A stretch of 64,000 nt of DNA from Glycomyces sp040645615 (lineage in GTDB: Bacteria; Actinomycetota; Actinomycetes; Mycobacteriales; Micromonosporaceae): NCBI RefSeq assembly GCF_040645615.1, contig NZ_JBEYYO010000013.1:62001-126000 (forward strand), given 5' to 3'. The notes under the pieces are model-generated. The model did not search any database. It had not been told where the DNA came from and saw nothing but the letters and a program-made list of their open reading frames with translations. Made by a program: the position numbers and the translations under genes. Below, piece by piece: positions 16,835-23,884 of the stretch (its first letter is position 1; each line of letters opens with the position of its first letter).

Positions 16835-17602
16835 TTACGAAGCGCGGCGCCGTGCGGCGAAGTCCCGCAACGCCCGCAGGAAGTCGACCCTGCGGAACCC
16901 CGGCCAGTACACGTCGCAGAAATAGAGCTCGGCCCGCGCCGACTGCCACAGTAGGAAGCTGGAGAGTCGCCGTTCCCCGCTGGTGCGGATGATCAGGTCC
17001 GGGTCGGGCAGGTCGGCGGTGTAGCGGTGCGCGCCGATGTCCTCGGCCGTGAGCCGCTCGGCGAGCTCGCCGAGTTCGGTCCCTTGCGCCGCTTCGTGTT
17101 CGAGGAGGGACCGGACGGCGTCGACGATCTCGGTCTGCCCGTCGTAGCCGATCGCGACGGTCAAGTGCCCGCCCTCGCGGTCAGCGGTCGCCTCGACGGC
17201 GGTCTTGAGCGCGTGGGCGGTCGAGTCGGGGAGGCAGTCGAGCCTCCCGGCGATGTGCAGGCGCCACCGGTTCCCCGGTCGCAGCAGCCGCTCGGCCACA
17301 ATCTCCTCGACCATGTCCATCAGATGCGCGACCTCACCGCCGCCGCGCTTGGTGAGGTTGTCGACCGAGGCGACGTAGACGGTCACGTGGTCGATCCCGA
17401 TCCACGAGCACCATTCGAGCAGCTCCTGAAGATGCTCGGCCCCGAACCGATGCCCGATCCCAGGATCGTCGAACCCCTGCGCCCGAGCCCACCGCCGGTT
17501 CCCGTCCATGGCCACGGCCACATGCCGAGGCAACGCCCCACCGCGCAACCGCCGCCGCAACCGCTCGGCGTACACCCGATACACCCATTGAGGAACACGC
17601 AT
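16835..17602 (-). CDS. Cis-isoprenyl diphosphate synthase, Rv1086-like
   Basis: A 255-residue UPP-synthase-family enzyme that extends an allylic diphosphate with IPP in the cis configuration. AMDGNRRWARAQG (residues 31-43) is the diphosphate-binding Asp/Arg loop and IIRTSGERRLSSFLLWQSA the C-terminal IPP site. The LLWQSA and YWPGFRRVDFLRALRDF endings match the actinobacterial short-chain paralogue Rv1086 (Z,E-farnesyl diphosphate synthase) rather than decaprenyl synthase. Product length cannot be confirmed by eye. It acts in lipid-carrier or polyprenyl synthesis in the cytoplasm. Neighbours appear unrelated. Confidence 0.9.
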   Translation of the reverse strand: MRVPQWVYRVYAERLRRRLRGGALPRHVAVAMDGNRRWARAQGFDDPGIGHRFGAEHLQELLEWCSWIGIDHVTVYVASVDNLTKRGGGEVAHLMDMVEEIVAERLLRPGNRWRLHIAGRLDCLPDSTAHALKTAVEATADREGGHLTVAIGYDGQTEIVDAVRSLLEHEAAQGTELGELAERLTAEDIGAHRYTADLPDPDLIIRTSGERRLSSFLLWQSARAELYFCDVYWPGFRRVDFLRALRDFAARRRAS

Positions 17603-17623
17603 GAGCCCGAGCCTATCGGCGAC

Positions 17624-17932
17624 TCAATCGGCGAAGCGAGCCTCCATGGCGAAGCGGGCGGCGGTCAGTGCCGCGGTCTCGACCTCGCCCAGCGGCTCGG
17701 TAAGGGAAGTGATGGGCACGGACTGATGGATCGGCCAGGTGACGAATCCCGGCGCGGGCACGAGGCTGTGCAGCGGCTTCGAATCCTCAAGGTCTCCGAC
17801 CAAGCCGGTGAGGCTGTACATGCACACGGTCACCCACCTGCTGCGACGATTGCTCTCTTGAGATGAGAGCACCACGACCAACGCATCGGGCCGGTCGATC
17901 CGCCGGTAGACCTGGCCTGGGGAAGGGATCAT
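17624..17932 (-). CDS. Putative type II toxin (MazF/PemK-like)
   Basis: A 102-residue protein starting at the ATG that overlaps the upstream small gene by four bases. The N-terminal GQVYRRIDRPDALVVVLSSQ resembles the conserved opening strands of MazF/PemK endoribonucleases (GDVxxxD...RPxVVVS). The middle is a SH3-like beta pattern and a helix closes the protein. The family call is by pattern only; similarity is modest. Gene order (small antitoxin-like gene first, 4 bp overlap, dyad over the promoter) supports a toxin-antitoxin pair. An mRNA interferase role is inferred. Confidence 0.6.
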   Translation of the reverse strand: MIPSPGQVYRRIDRPDALVVVLSSQESNRRSRWVTVCMYSLTGLVGDLEDSKPLHSLVPAPGFVTWPIHQSVPITSLTEPLGEVETAALTAARFAMEARFAD

Positions 17933-18147
17933 GTGCGCCCTTCCTCGTCGCCCACGATCGTGTTGCCCCACGCCATCCAGTCTTCGATTTCGTTGGGTGG
18001 CAACGCTGCCATCACGGCCCCGGCGGCGTCTTCGAGTTCCTGGAGGTACCGGGCCTTCACGGCCTGCTCGATATAAGCGCTCGCGTTCCCCGATGCGGCG
18101 GCGATCTGCCACACACCGTCGTCAATATTGATGTTGTGTCGCGTCAT
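17929..18147 (-). CDS. Putative ribbon-helix-helix antitoxin
   Basis: A 72-residue acidic protein. The N-terminal TRHNINIDDGVWQIAAASG segment has a beta strand followed by helices, as in ribbon-helix-helix antitoxins, and the C-terminal EIEDWMAWGNTIVGDEEG region would wrap the toxin. The start is ATG 18147, 7 nt after a TATGAT box, so the message is probably leaderless. A further in-frame ATG at 18165 lies inside the dyad and is less likely. It overlaps the toxin gene by ATGA. The nucleotide sequence is less GC-rich than its neighbours, suggesting acquisition. Confidence 0.6.
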   Translation of the reverse strand: MTRHNINIDDGVWQIAAASGNASAYIEQAVKARYLQELEDAAGAVMAALPPNEIEDWMAWGNTIVGDEEGRT

Positions 18148-18178
18148 GCGCACGATCATACACACGATTGGTGTGCGC
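18148..18178 (-). promoter_or_regulatory. Promoter and operator dyads of the toxin-antitoxin pair
   Basis: Nested inverted repeats: CACAC-gattg-GTGTG (18161-18175, perfect) and GCGCAC...GTGCGC (18148-18153 with 18173-18178, perfect). The minus-strand -10 box TATGAT (18160-18155) lies between the dyad arms and 7 nt from the antitoxin ATG. This is the arrangement expected for autorepression by the antitoxin. Confidence 0.55.
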
Positions 18179-18180
18179 GG

Positions 18181-18306
18181 CAGTAGGGAAGGTACGCCCA
18201 GGAATGCGGCGAAGCCGGGGGCGACTTCGTCGTAGGTGTCGGTGAAGCTCGGGTCTTCGACGGTAGAGGCTGACGCAGCGTCAGTTGCAAGCTCGGCAAC
18301 TGCGAA
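18181..18306 (-). pseudogene. Possible remnant of a TipAS-type effector domain
   Basis: The minus strand reads VEDPSFTDTYDEVAPGFAAF, which resembles the end of the TipAS drug-binding domain of MerR-family regulators (VSDERFTRNIDAAKPGLAAY in TipAL). An in-frame TGA at 18309-18307 cuts the reading upstream, and no MerR DNA-binding part is visible. Downstream, the frame runs into the antitoxin start region, as if the toxin-antitoxin pair replaced the gene's end. Short similarity, so tentative. Confidence 0.4.
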
Positions 18307-18417
18307 TCAAAGAATAGAGATGCGTGTCACCGTTATCAGGCGCGACCATATGGCGTCCGAGTCGTTGTTTACATGGGGCGGCATAGTTCCACTCACGTGG
18401 ATCGAACTCCCCTTGGG

Positions 18418-18446
18418 GTCTCCCCGCTCACGCGGGGCAGGAGAAA
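18418..18446. repeat. Single copy resembling a type I-E CRISPR repeat
   Basis: GGTCTCCCCGCTCACGCGGG opens a 29-bp segment with the CCCCGC-tcac-GCGGGG stem typical of actinobacterial type I-E repeats. Only one copy is present and no cas gene is in the window, so it is an orphan or a chance hairpin beside the sdh terminator. Confidence 0.25.
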
Positions 18447-18451
18447 GCAAA

Positions 18452-18479
18452 GGGCCCTCCGACGCGAGTCGGAGGGCCC
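18452..18479 (-). terminator. Rho-independent terminator after sdhCAB
   Basis: A perfect 12-bp stem, GGGCCCTCCGAC / GTCGGAGGGCCC, with a 4-nt loop; on the minus strand it is followed by TTTGCTTTC. It lies 11 bp beyond the sdhB stop. Confidence 0.85.
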
Positions 18480-18490
18480 TTCGCTCGTGC

Positions 18491-19237
18491 CTACGCCGCG
18501 CGGACGGCGGCCCTGCGGAAGTCACGGTTGAGCTGGCCGATCACGTCCAGGCCGATCTCCTTCGGGCATGCTGCCGAGCATTCGCCTGTGTTGGTGCAGC
18601 CGCCGAAACCGGAAGCGTCGTGTTCGGCGACCATGCCGAGCACCCGCGTGTGGCGCTCAGGCTGACCCTGCGGGGTCAACCCCAGATGCGCCACTTTCGC
18701 GGCCATGAACAGCATCCCCGACCCGTTCGGGCAGGCCGCCACGCACGCGCCGCAGCCGATGCACGCCGCCGCCGAGAACGCCGCGTCGGCGTCCTGCTTC
18801 GGGATCGGCACCGCGTGCGCGTCCGGAGCCGTCCCGGTCGGCGCCGAGATGTAGCCGCCGGCCTGGATGATCCGGTCGAACGCCGAGCGGTCGACCACGA
18901 GGTCCTTCACGACCGGGAACGCCCCGGCCCGCCACGGCTCCACGTCGATCGTGTCGCCGTCCTTGAACTTCCTCATGTGCAGCTGGCAGGTCGTGGTCGC
19001 GGCCTGCGGGCCGTGGGCCTGGCCGTCGATGACCAGCGAGCACGCCCCGCAGATCCCCTCGCGGCAGTCGTGGTCGAACGCCACCGGGTCGGCCCCGTCG
19101 GAGATGAGACGCTCGTTGAGCATGTCGAGCATCTCCAAGAACGACGCGTCCTCGGAGATCTCGTCGATCTCGTAGGACACCATGCGGCCCTTGGTGTCGG
19201 CGTCGGGCTGGCGCCAGATTCGCAGAGACAGCTTCAC
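18491..19237 (-). CDS. sdhB: Succinate dehydrogenase iron-sulfur subunit
   Basis: A 248-residue iron-sulfur protein of complex II, passing electrons from the FAD subunit to quinone. CREGICGAC supplies the 2Fe-2S ligands; CIGCGACVAACP and CTNTGECSAACP hold the 4Fe-4S and 3Fe-4S clusters. The start is GTG 19237, overlapping the sdhA stop (GTGA); longer in-frame extensions lie within sdhA. The sequence style is that of the three-gene actinobacterial complex II with a single cytochrome subunit. Last gene of sdhCAB, followed by a strong terminator. Confidence 0.95.
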   Translation of the reverse strand: MKLSLRIWRQPDADTKGRMVSYEIDEISEDASFLEMLDMLNERLISDGADPVAFDHDCREGICGACSLVIDGQAHGPQAATTTCQLHMRKFKDGDTIDVEPWRAGAFPVVKDLVVDRSAFDRIIQAGGYISAPTGTAPDAHAVPIPKQDADAAFSAAACIGCGACVAACPNGSGMLFMAAKVAHLGLTPQGQPERHTRVLGMVAEHDASGFGGCTNTGECSAACPKEIGLDVIGQLNRDFRRAAVRAA

Positions 19238-21171
19238 TTGTAGCTCCGTTGGGTGGGCTTGACGTACTCGAATTCGAGGGCTTCCTTGTGGAGAACGGGC
19301 TCCTCGCCCCCGAACTCCCAGGCCGCGACGTACGAGAAGTGCTCGTCGTCGCGCTTGGCCTCGCCCTCCTCGGTCTGGGACTCGGCGCGGAAGTGCCCGC
19401 CGCACGACTCGGTGCGGTGCAGCGCGTCGATGCACATCAGCTCGCCCAGCTCGAAGAAGTCGGCCACGCGACCGGCCTTCTCCAGCTCCTGGTTGAGCTG
19501 CTCGGCGTGCCCGGTGACCTTGACGCGCTTGTAGAACTCGGCCTTGAGGTCGCGGATGAGCCCGATGGCCTTGCGCAGGCCCTCGTCACTGCGCTCCATC
19601 CCGCAGTACTCCCACATGATCTTGCCCAGCTCGCGGTGGAAGGAGTCCACCGTGCGGTCGCCGTTGTTGCGCAGGAAGAACTCGACCCGGTCGTCGACCT
19701 CCTTGCGGGCGGCCACCACCGCCTCGTGGTCCTCGTCGAGCTTCTCGAACGGCCCGTCGGCCAGGTAGTCCGAGATCGTGTTCGGCAGCACGAAGTACCC
19801 GTCGGAGAGCCCCTGCATGAGCGCCGAGGCGCCCAGGCGGTTCGCGCCGTGGTCGGAGAAGTTCGCCTCACCGGTCACGAACAGGCCCGGGATGTTCGAC
19901 GACAGGTCGTAGTCGACCCACAGGCCGCCCATCGTGTAGTGCACCGCCGGGTAGATCCGCATCGGCCGCTCGTACGGGTTCTCGCCGGTGATCCGCTCGT
20001 ACATGTCGAACAGGTTGCCGTATTTCGCCTGGACGGCGTCCTTGCCGAGCCGCCCGATCGCGTCAGCGAAGTCCAGGTACACGCCCAGGCCCCCCGGGCC
20101 CACGCCGCGGCCCTCGTCGCACACGACCTTCGCCGCGCGCGAGGCGATGTCGCGCGGCACCAGGTTCCCGAACGCCGGGTAGCGGCGCTCCAGGTAGTAG
20201 TCGCGCTCGTCCTCGGGGATGTCCGCCGGCGCGCGCTCGTCGCCGCCGACCTTGGGCACCCACACCCGGCCGTCGTTGCGCAGCGACTCCGACATGAGCG
20301 TCAGCTTCGACTGGTGCTCCCCGGACTGCGGAATGCACGTCGGGTGGATCTGGGTGTAGCACGGGTTCGCGAAGTACGCGCCCTTGCGGTGCGCCCGCCA
20401 CGACGCGGTGACGTTGCAGCCCTTCGCGTTCGTCGACAGGAAGAACACGTTCCCGTACCCGCCGGTCGCCAGCACCACCGCGTCGGCGATCTCGGTCGAG
20501 ACCTCACCGGTGACCAGGTCGCGCACCACGATCCCGCGGGCCTTCCCGTCGGCGATGATCAACTCCAGCATCTCGTGCCGCGTGTGCAGGTCCACCGTCC
20601 CGGCCGCGACCTGACGCTGCAACGCCTGGTAGGCGCCCAGCAGCAGCTGCTGCCCGGTCTGGCCCCGCGCGTAGAACGTGCGCGAGACCTGCGCCCCGCC
20701 GAACGAGCGGTTGTCGAGCAGACCCCCGTACTCGCGGGCGAAGGGCACGCCCTGGGCCACGCACTGGTCGATGATCTCGGTCGAGACCTCCGCCAGGCGG
20801 TGCACGTTCGACTCCCGCGAGCGGAAGTCCCCGCCCTTGACCGTGTCGTAGAACAGCCGGTGCACGCTGTCGCCGTCGTTGCGGTAGTTCTTCGCCGCGT
20901 TGATCCCGCCCTGGGCCGCGATCGAGTGCGCCCGCCGCGCCGAGTCCTGGAAGCAGTAGTTCGCCACCCGGTAGCCCAGCTCGCCCAGCGTCGCCGCCGC
21001 GCTGGCGCCGGCCAGGCCGGTGCCGACGACGATGACGCGGAGCTTGCGGCGGTTGGCCGGGTTGACCAGCCGCCCGGAGAAGCGGCGCTGCTCCCAGCGC
21101 TCACTGATGGGCCCCGAAGGGGCCTTGGTGTCCGCGATGGCCTCGCCTTCGCGGTAGAAGTCCATGCTCAT
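19234..21171 (-). CDS. sdhA: Succinate dehydrogenase flavoprotein subunit
   Basis: A 645-residue catalytic subunit oxidising succinate to fumarate. The Rossmann motif VVGTGLAGASAA is near residue 48, HSIAAQGGINAA carries the His for covalent FAD, and the active-site region includes HYTMGGLWVDYD. The ending HFRAESQTEEGEAKRDDEHF is typical of the long type-B/actinobacterial SdhA. The start ATG lies one base from the sdhC stop. Operon order is sdhC-sdhA-sdhB. A long open frame on the opposite strand is an artefact of GC-rich codons. Confidence 0.96.
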   Translation of the reverse strand: MSMDFYREGEAIADTKAPSGPISERWEQRRFSGRLVNPANRRKLRVIVVGTGLAGASAAATLGELGYRVANYCFQDSARRAHSIAAQGGINAAKNYRNDGDSVHRLFYDTVKGGDFRSRESNVHRLAEVSTEIIDQCVAQGVPFAREYGGLLDNRSFGGAQVSRTFYARGQTGQQLLLGAYQALQRQVAAGTVDLHTRHEMLELIIADGKARGIVVRDLVTGEVSTEIADAVVLATGGYGNVFFLSTNAKGCNVTASWRAHRKGAYFANPCYTQIHPTCIPQSGEHQSKLTLMSESLRNDGRVWVPKVGGDERAPADIPEDERDYYLERRYPAFGNLVPRDIASRAAKVVCDEGRGVGPGGLGVYLDFADAIGRLGKDAVQAKYGNLFDMYERITGENPYERPMRIYPAVHYTMGGLWVDYDLSSNIPGLFVTGEANFSDHGANRLGASALMQGLSDGYFVLPNTISDYLADGPFEKLDEDHEAVVAARKEVDDRVEFFLRNNGDRTVDSFHRELGKIMWEYCGMERSDEGLRKAIGLIRDLKAEFYKRVKVTGHAEQLNQELEKAGRVADFFELGELMCIDALHRTESCGGHFRAESQTEEGEAKRDDEHFSYVAAWEFGGEEPVLHKEALEFEYVKPTQRSYK

Positions 21172-21172
21172 G

Positions 21173-21910
21173 TCAGCTCACCAGTCCGAAAGTGACGGCC
21201 AGGGGCACGATCGCGAACCCGGCCACGATGAGGACGGCCACGGCCAAGGCGATGGCCTGGGTCCGCTTGCGCCATTTGGTGCTCGGCCCGGCGATGGTCT
21301 GCACCGCAGACCAGATGCCGTGCCGCAGGTGGAAGCCCAGCGCGACGAGCGCCAGGAGGTAGAACACGGTGACCGGCCAGCGCTCGGGGTCGAACGTGGC
21401 GACCACGGCTCCGTAGGCGTCGTGGATGTCCTTGACCGGGTTGACGGTGCGCCACGTCAGGTCCAGCAGGTGCCAGATCACGAAGAAGAAGACGACGACC
21501 GCGCCCCAGCGCATCGTGGCCACGGCGTGGCGCGACTCGCCCTTGGCGGGCTTCTTGGACGCGTACCGCACCGGGCGGGCGTGGATGGAGCGGTGGGTGA
21601 CGATGATGGAGGACGCGATGTGGGCGCCGATCGCGGCGAGGAGGCCGATCCGCATGACCCACAGGAGGCTCTCGTGCGGCAGGAGCGGGGCGCCGAAGTC
21701 GCGCAGTCCGGCGGCGTAGGCGTTCATCTCCTCGCGGCCTTCGAAGATGTGCAGGTTCCCGGCCATGTGGGCGATGAGGAAGAGGACCAGCAGGATGCCG
21801 GAGACGGCCATGACGATCTTGAGACCGATGTTGGAGCGCCAGGGCGGCAGGGGGGTGTGGGCCCGTTTGACCGGGCGCGCATCAGTGCGCTTTCGCAAAT
21901 CCGTAGACAC
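21173..21910 (-). CDS. sdhC: Succinate dehydrogenase cytochrome b subunit
   Basis: A 245-residue membrane anchor with five predicted transmembrane helices, typical of single-subunit type-B cytochrome b558. Conserved His residues in IAHMAGNLHIF, IGAHIASSII, FVIWHLLDLTW and GFHLRHGIW are candidate heme ligands. The GTG start at 21910 has no Shine-Dalgarno sequence and lies 6 nt after a TAGTGT box, suggesting a leaderless message. First gene of sdhCAB, divergent from a LysR regulator. Confidence 0.93.
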   Translation of the reverse strand: MSTDLRKRTDARPVKRAHTPLPPWRSNIGLKIVMAVSGILLVLFLIAHMAGNLHIFEGREEMNAYAAGLRDFGAPLLPHESLLWVMRIGLLAAIGAHIASSIIVTHRSIHARPVRYASKKPAKGESRHAVATMRWGAVVVFFFVIWHLLDLTWRTVNPVKDIHDAYGAVVATFDPERWPVTVFYLLALVALGFHLRHGIWSAVQTIAGPSTKWRKRTQAIALAVAVLIVAGFAIVPLAVTFGLVS

Positions 21911-21941
21911 GACCAGACACTAGACGCGACAGGCGTCACGG

Positions 21942-21985
21942 GTCCAATTCATGGACGGGACCCTTTTCATGCCGATACGTTATCG
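21942..21985. promoter_or_regulatory. LysR/sdh divergent control region
   Basis: Two dyads: GTCC-aattcat-GGAC (21942-21956), which contains the T-N11-A pattern of LysR sites and overlaps a possible sdhC -35 (TTGGAC, minus), and CGATA-CGT-TATCG (21973-21985) immediately before the lysR ATG. The pair fits LysR activation of sdh together with autorepression. Confidence 0.5.
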
Positions 21986-21987
21986 TC

Positions 21988-22917
21988 ATGCGTCCGCAGC
22001 AGCTCGATGCCTTCCTGGCCGTGGCACAAACCCGGCATTTCACTCAGGCGGCTGAATTTCTCGGTGTGACACAACCGTCATTGAGCAAGCAGATCCACGC
22101 GCTCGAAACCGAGCTCGGGGCCCCGCTGCTCACCCGTACGCGGGGGCGGATCGAGTTGACCGACGCAGGGCAGACCCTGCTGCCGCACGCGCGGCGCATC
22201 ACCGCCGCCCATGCCGCCGCGCGCGCCGACGTCGACGACGTGCTCGCGGTGCGCGCGGGGCACCTGCGCCTGGGCGCGACCCCGAGCCTGTGCTCGTGGC
22301 TGATCGCGCCGCTGCTCACCCGCTATCTGGAGGCGCATCCGGGGGTGCGGGTGACGCTCACCGAGGACGGGTCGGGGCCGCTGGCCGACCGGCTCGCCGC
22401 CGGGGACCTCGACTTGGCGTTCACGATCGGTGAGACCCCGGCCGGGGCGGCGGGCCTGGCTTCGCAGCCGCTGCTGGCCGAGGCGCTCGTGGTCGCTTCG
22501 GCGGCGCATCTGCCGCCGCTGACCCGCCAGGCCTACATCGGACTGCCGCAGTTGCGGGAGCAGGCGTTCGTGCTGCCCGCGCACGGCTACGACCTGCGTG
22601 ATTTGACGATCACCACGTGCGAGAAGGCCGGGTTCACGCCCCGAACGGGGGTCGACGGCGGCGCGACCGACGCCGTCGCCTCTCTTGTGGAGGCCGGGCT
22701 GGGGATCGCGCTGCTGCCGGCGATGATCGCCGCCGAGCATCCGGGGCTGCGGGCCACGCCGCTGGCCCCGCCGGGGGCCTCGCGCACGATCGCTCTGGCG
22801 GCGAGGAAGGACGCGCCGCTGACCAAGGCCGCGGCCGCGTTCGCGGCGGTCCTGGAAGCGCACTTGACCGACCTGCACGCCTGGGGGCGCCTCCCCGAGG
22901 GGATGCGGTCGGTCTGA
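21988..22917 (+). CDS. LysR-family transcriptional regulator
   Basis: A 309-residue LysR regulator. The N-terminal winged helix (residues 1-60) reads AVAQTRHFTQAAEFLGVTQPSLSKQIHALE, followed by the linker helix and two periplasmic-binding-like lobes (90-295). It is divergent from sdhCAB with 77 bp between, an arrangement also seen in streptomycetes, so sdh is the likely target. No Shine-Dalgarno sequence is evident, and a TACGTT box 6 nt upstream suggests a leaderless start. Confidence 0.92.
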   Translation: MRPQQLDAFLAVAQTRHFTQAAEFLGVTQPSLSKQIHALETELGAPLLTRTRGRIELTDAGQTLLPHARRITAAHAAARADVDDVLAVRAGHLRLGATPSLCSWLIAPLLTRYLEAHPGVRVTLTEDGSGPLADRLAAGDLDLAFTIGETPAGAAGLASQPLLAEALVVASAAHLPPLTRQAYIGLPQLREQAFVLPAHGYDLRDLTITTCEKAGFTPRTGVDGGATDAVASLVEAGLGIALLPAMIAAEHPGLRATPLAPPGASRTIALAARKDAPLTKAAAAFAAVLEAHLTDLHAWGRLPEGMRSV

Positions 22918-22918
22918 G

Positions 22919-23290
22919 TCAGGCCGGGCCGAGCGGGCGGTCGAACATGGCGGCGATCTGCCGGGCCGAGGGCGTGCCCGCGTCGGGGTCGGCCCCGGCC
23001 TTCAAGAGCACCGCGACCACGTCGCGGAAGTCCTTGAAGACCGCTCCGGCCAGCGGGGACTGGTCGCGGTCGTTGCGACGGTCCACATCGGCCCCGGCTT
23101 CGAGCAGGGCCCGGACGGTCTCGGCGTGGCCGTGGTAGGCCGCGAGCATGAGCAGGGAGTCGCCTGAGCCGTTGACGAGGTCGACCGGCAGGCCCGCTTC
23201 GACGAAGCGGAGGAGCCGTTCGCCCTCCCCGGCGCGGGCCAGGTCGAAGGCGGCTTCGGCAATGCTGCGGAATTCCTCGTCGTCGCTCAC
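22919..23290 (-). CDS. Ankyrin-repeat protein
   Basis: A 123-residue protein of about three ankyrin repeats (GDSLLMLAAYHGHAETVRAL, then DQSPLAGAVFKDFRDVVAVL), a protein-protein interaction fold. The GTG at 23290 has GGGAGG only 1-2 nt upstream, closer than usual; the frame is open further upstream, but codon use there is not coding-like. Its stop lies one base from the LysR stop (convergent). Partner unknown. Confidence 0.8.
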   Translation of the reverse strand: MSDDEEFRSIAEAAFDLARAGEGERLLRFVEAGLPVDLVNGSGDSLLMLAAYHGHAETVRALLEAGADVDRRNDRDQSPLAGAVFKDFRDVVAVLLKAGADPDAGTPSARQIAAMFDRPLGPA

Positions 23291-23515
23291 GCCTCCCAGC
23301 TTTGCACACCCGCACGGGACCCGCGAGCGATCCCGGGCGGCCTCGGCGCGGTTCCGCAGTGGAGGCACCGATCCCGGTTCACCCGGCCAGGTGCCCTGTC
23401 GGGTATTGACACGACTGCGCAGAGGTGGCAAAGATTGATGCGGGCCCGCGGTCGAACGCTGACACGAACTGCCGCGCGCCTTAATCGGTGGGACAAGAAC
23501 GGTGAGGACTCGGGC

Positions 23516-23884
23516 ATGAGCGAGCCGAAAATTCTAGGGCAGTTCCAATTGGAGCATCGCACTATTCAAGTGAGCGGCGACGACGGCAATACCGGGACCG
23601 TGTGGCTGCAACGCGTGCATCCCGATCCGCCCATGGCGCTCGGCTGCGTGGTCGAGCTCGACTCGCCCACGCCGCGCTTGCGCCTGTACCGGGCCGAATG
23701 GCCTGACGCGCTGCGGGAGTCGGCGAAGGAGCAGACGCTGGCGATCTGGCGCGCCGCCCGCCCCTCGTTACGCCGCGAGCGCCCCGGTGACGGCCCGGGC
23801 TTTCGCTTCGGCTTCGGCCACTTCGGTTTCGGGATCCGAGCGCCAGGTGATGCCGCCGCCGGCCCACAGGTGGGCGCGCCCTGA
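23516..23884 (+). CDS. Small hypothetical protein, convergent overlap with pabB-like gene
   Basis: A 122-residue frame from ATG 23516. The first 80 residues (KILGQFQLEHRTIQVSGDDG, a beta-rich stretch) look coding. The last 39 residues lie antisense to the chorismate-enzyme 3' end (23768-23884) and are Gly/Pro-rich, so the true gene probably arose by losing its stop. Not recognised. Start or end may be wrong. Confidence 0.5.
   Translation: MSEPKILGQFQLEHRTIQVSGDDGNTGTVWLQRVHPDPPMALGCVVELDSPTPRLRLYRAEWPDALRESAKEQTLAIWRAARPSLRRERPGDGPGFRFGFGHFGFGIRAPGDAAAGPQVGAP

Noticed and set aside
18236..21195. Plus-strand open frames of 335 and 648 codons opposite sdhB and sdhA
   Set aside because: sdhA and sdhB show full FAD and Fe-S motifs on the minus strand; the opposite frames have no recognisable domain.
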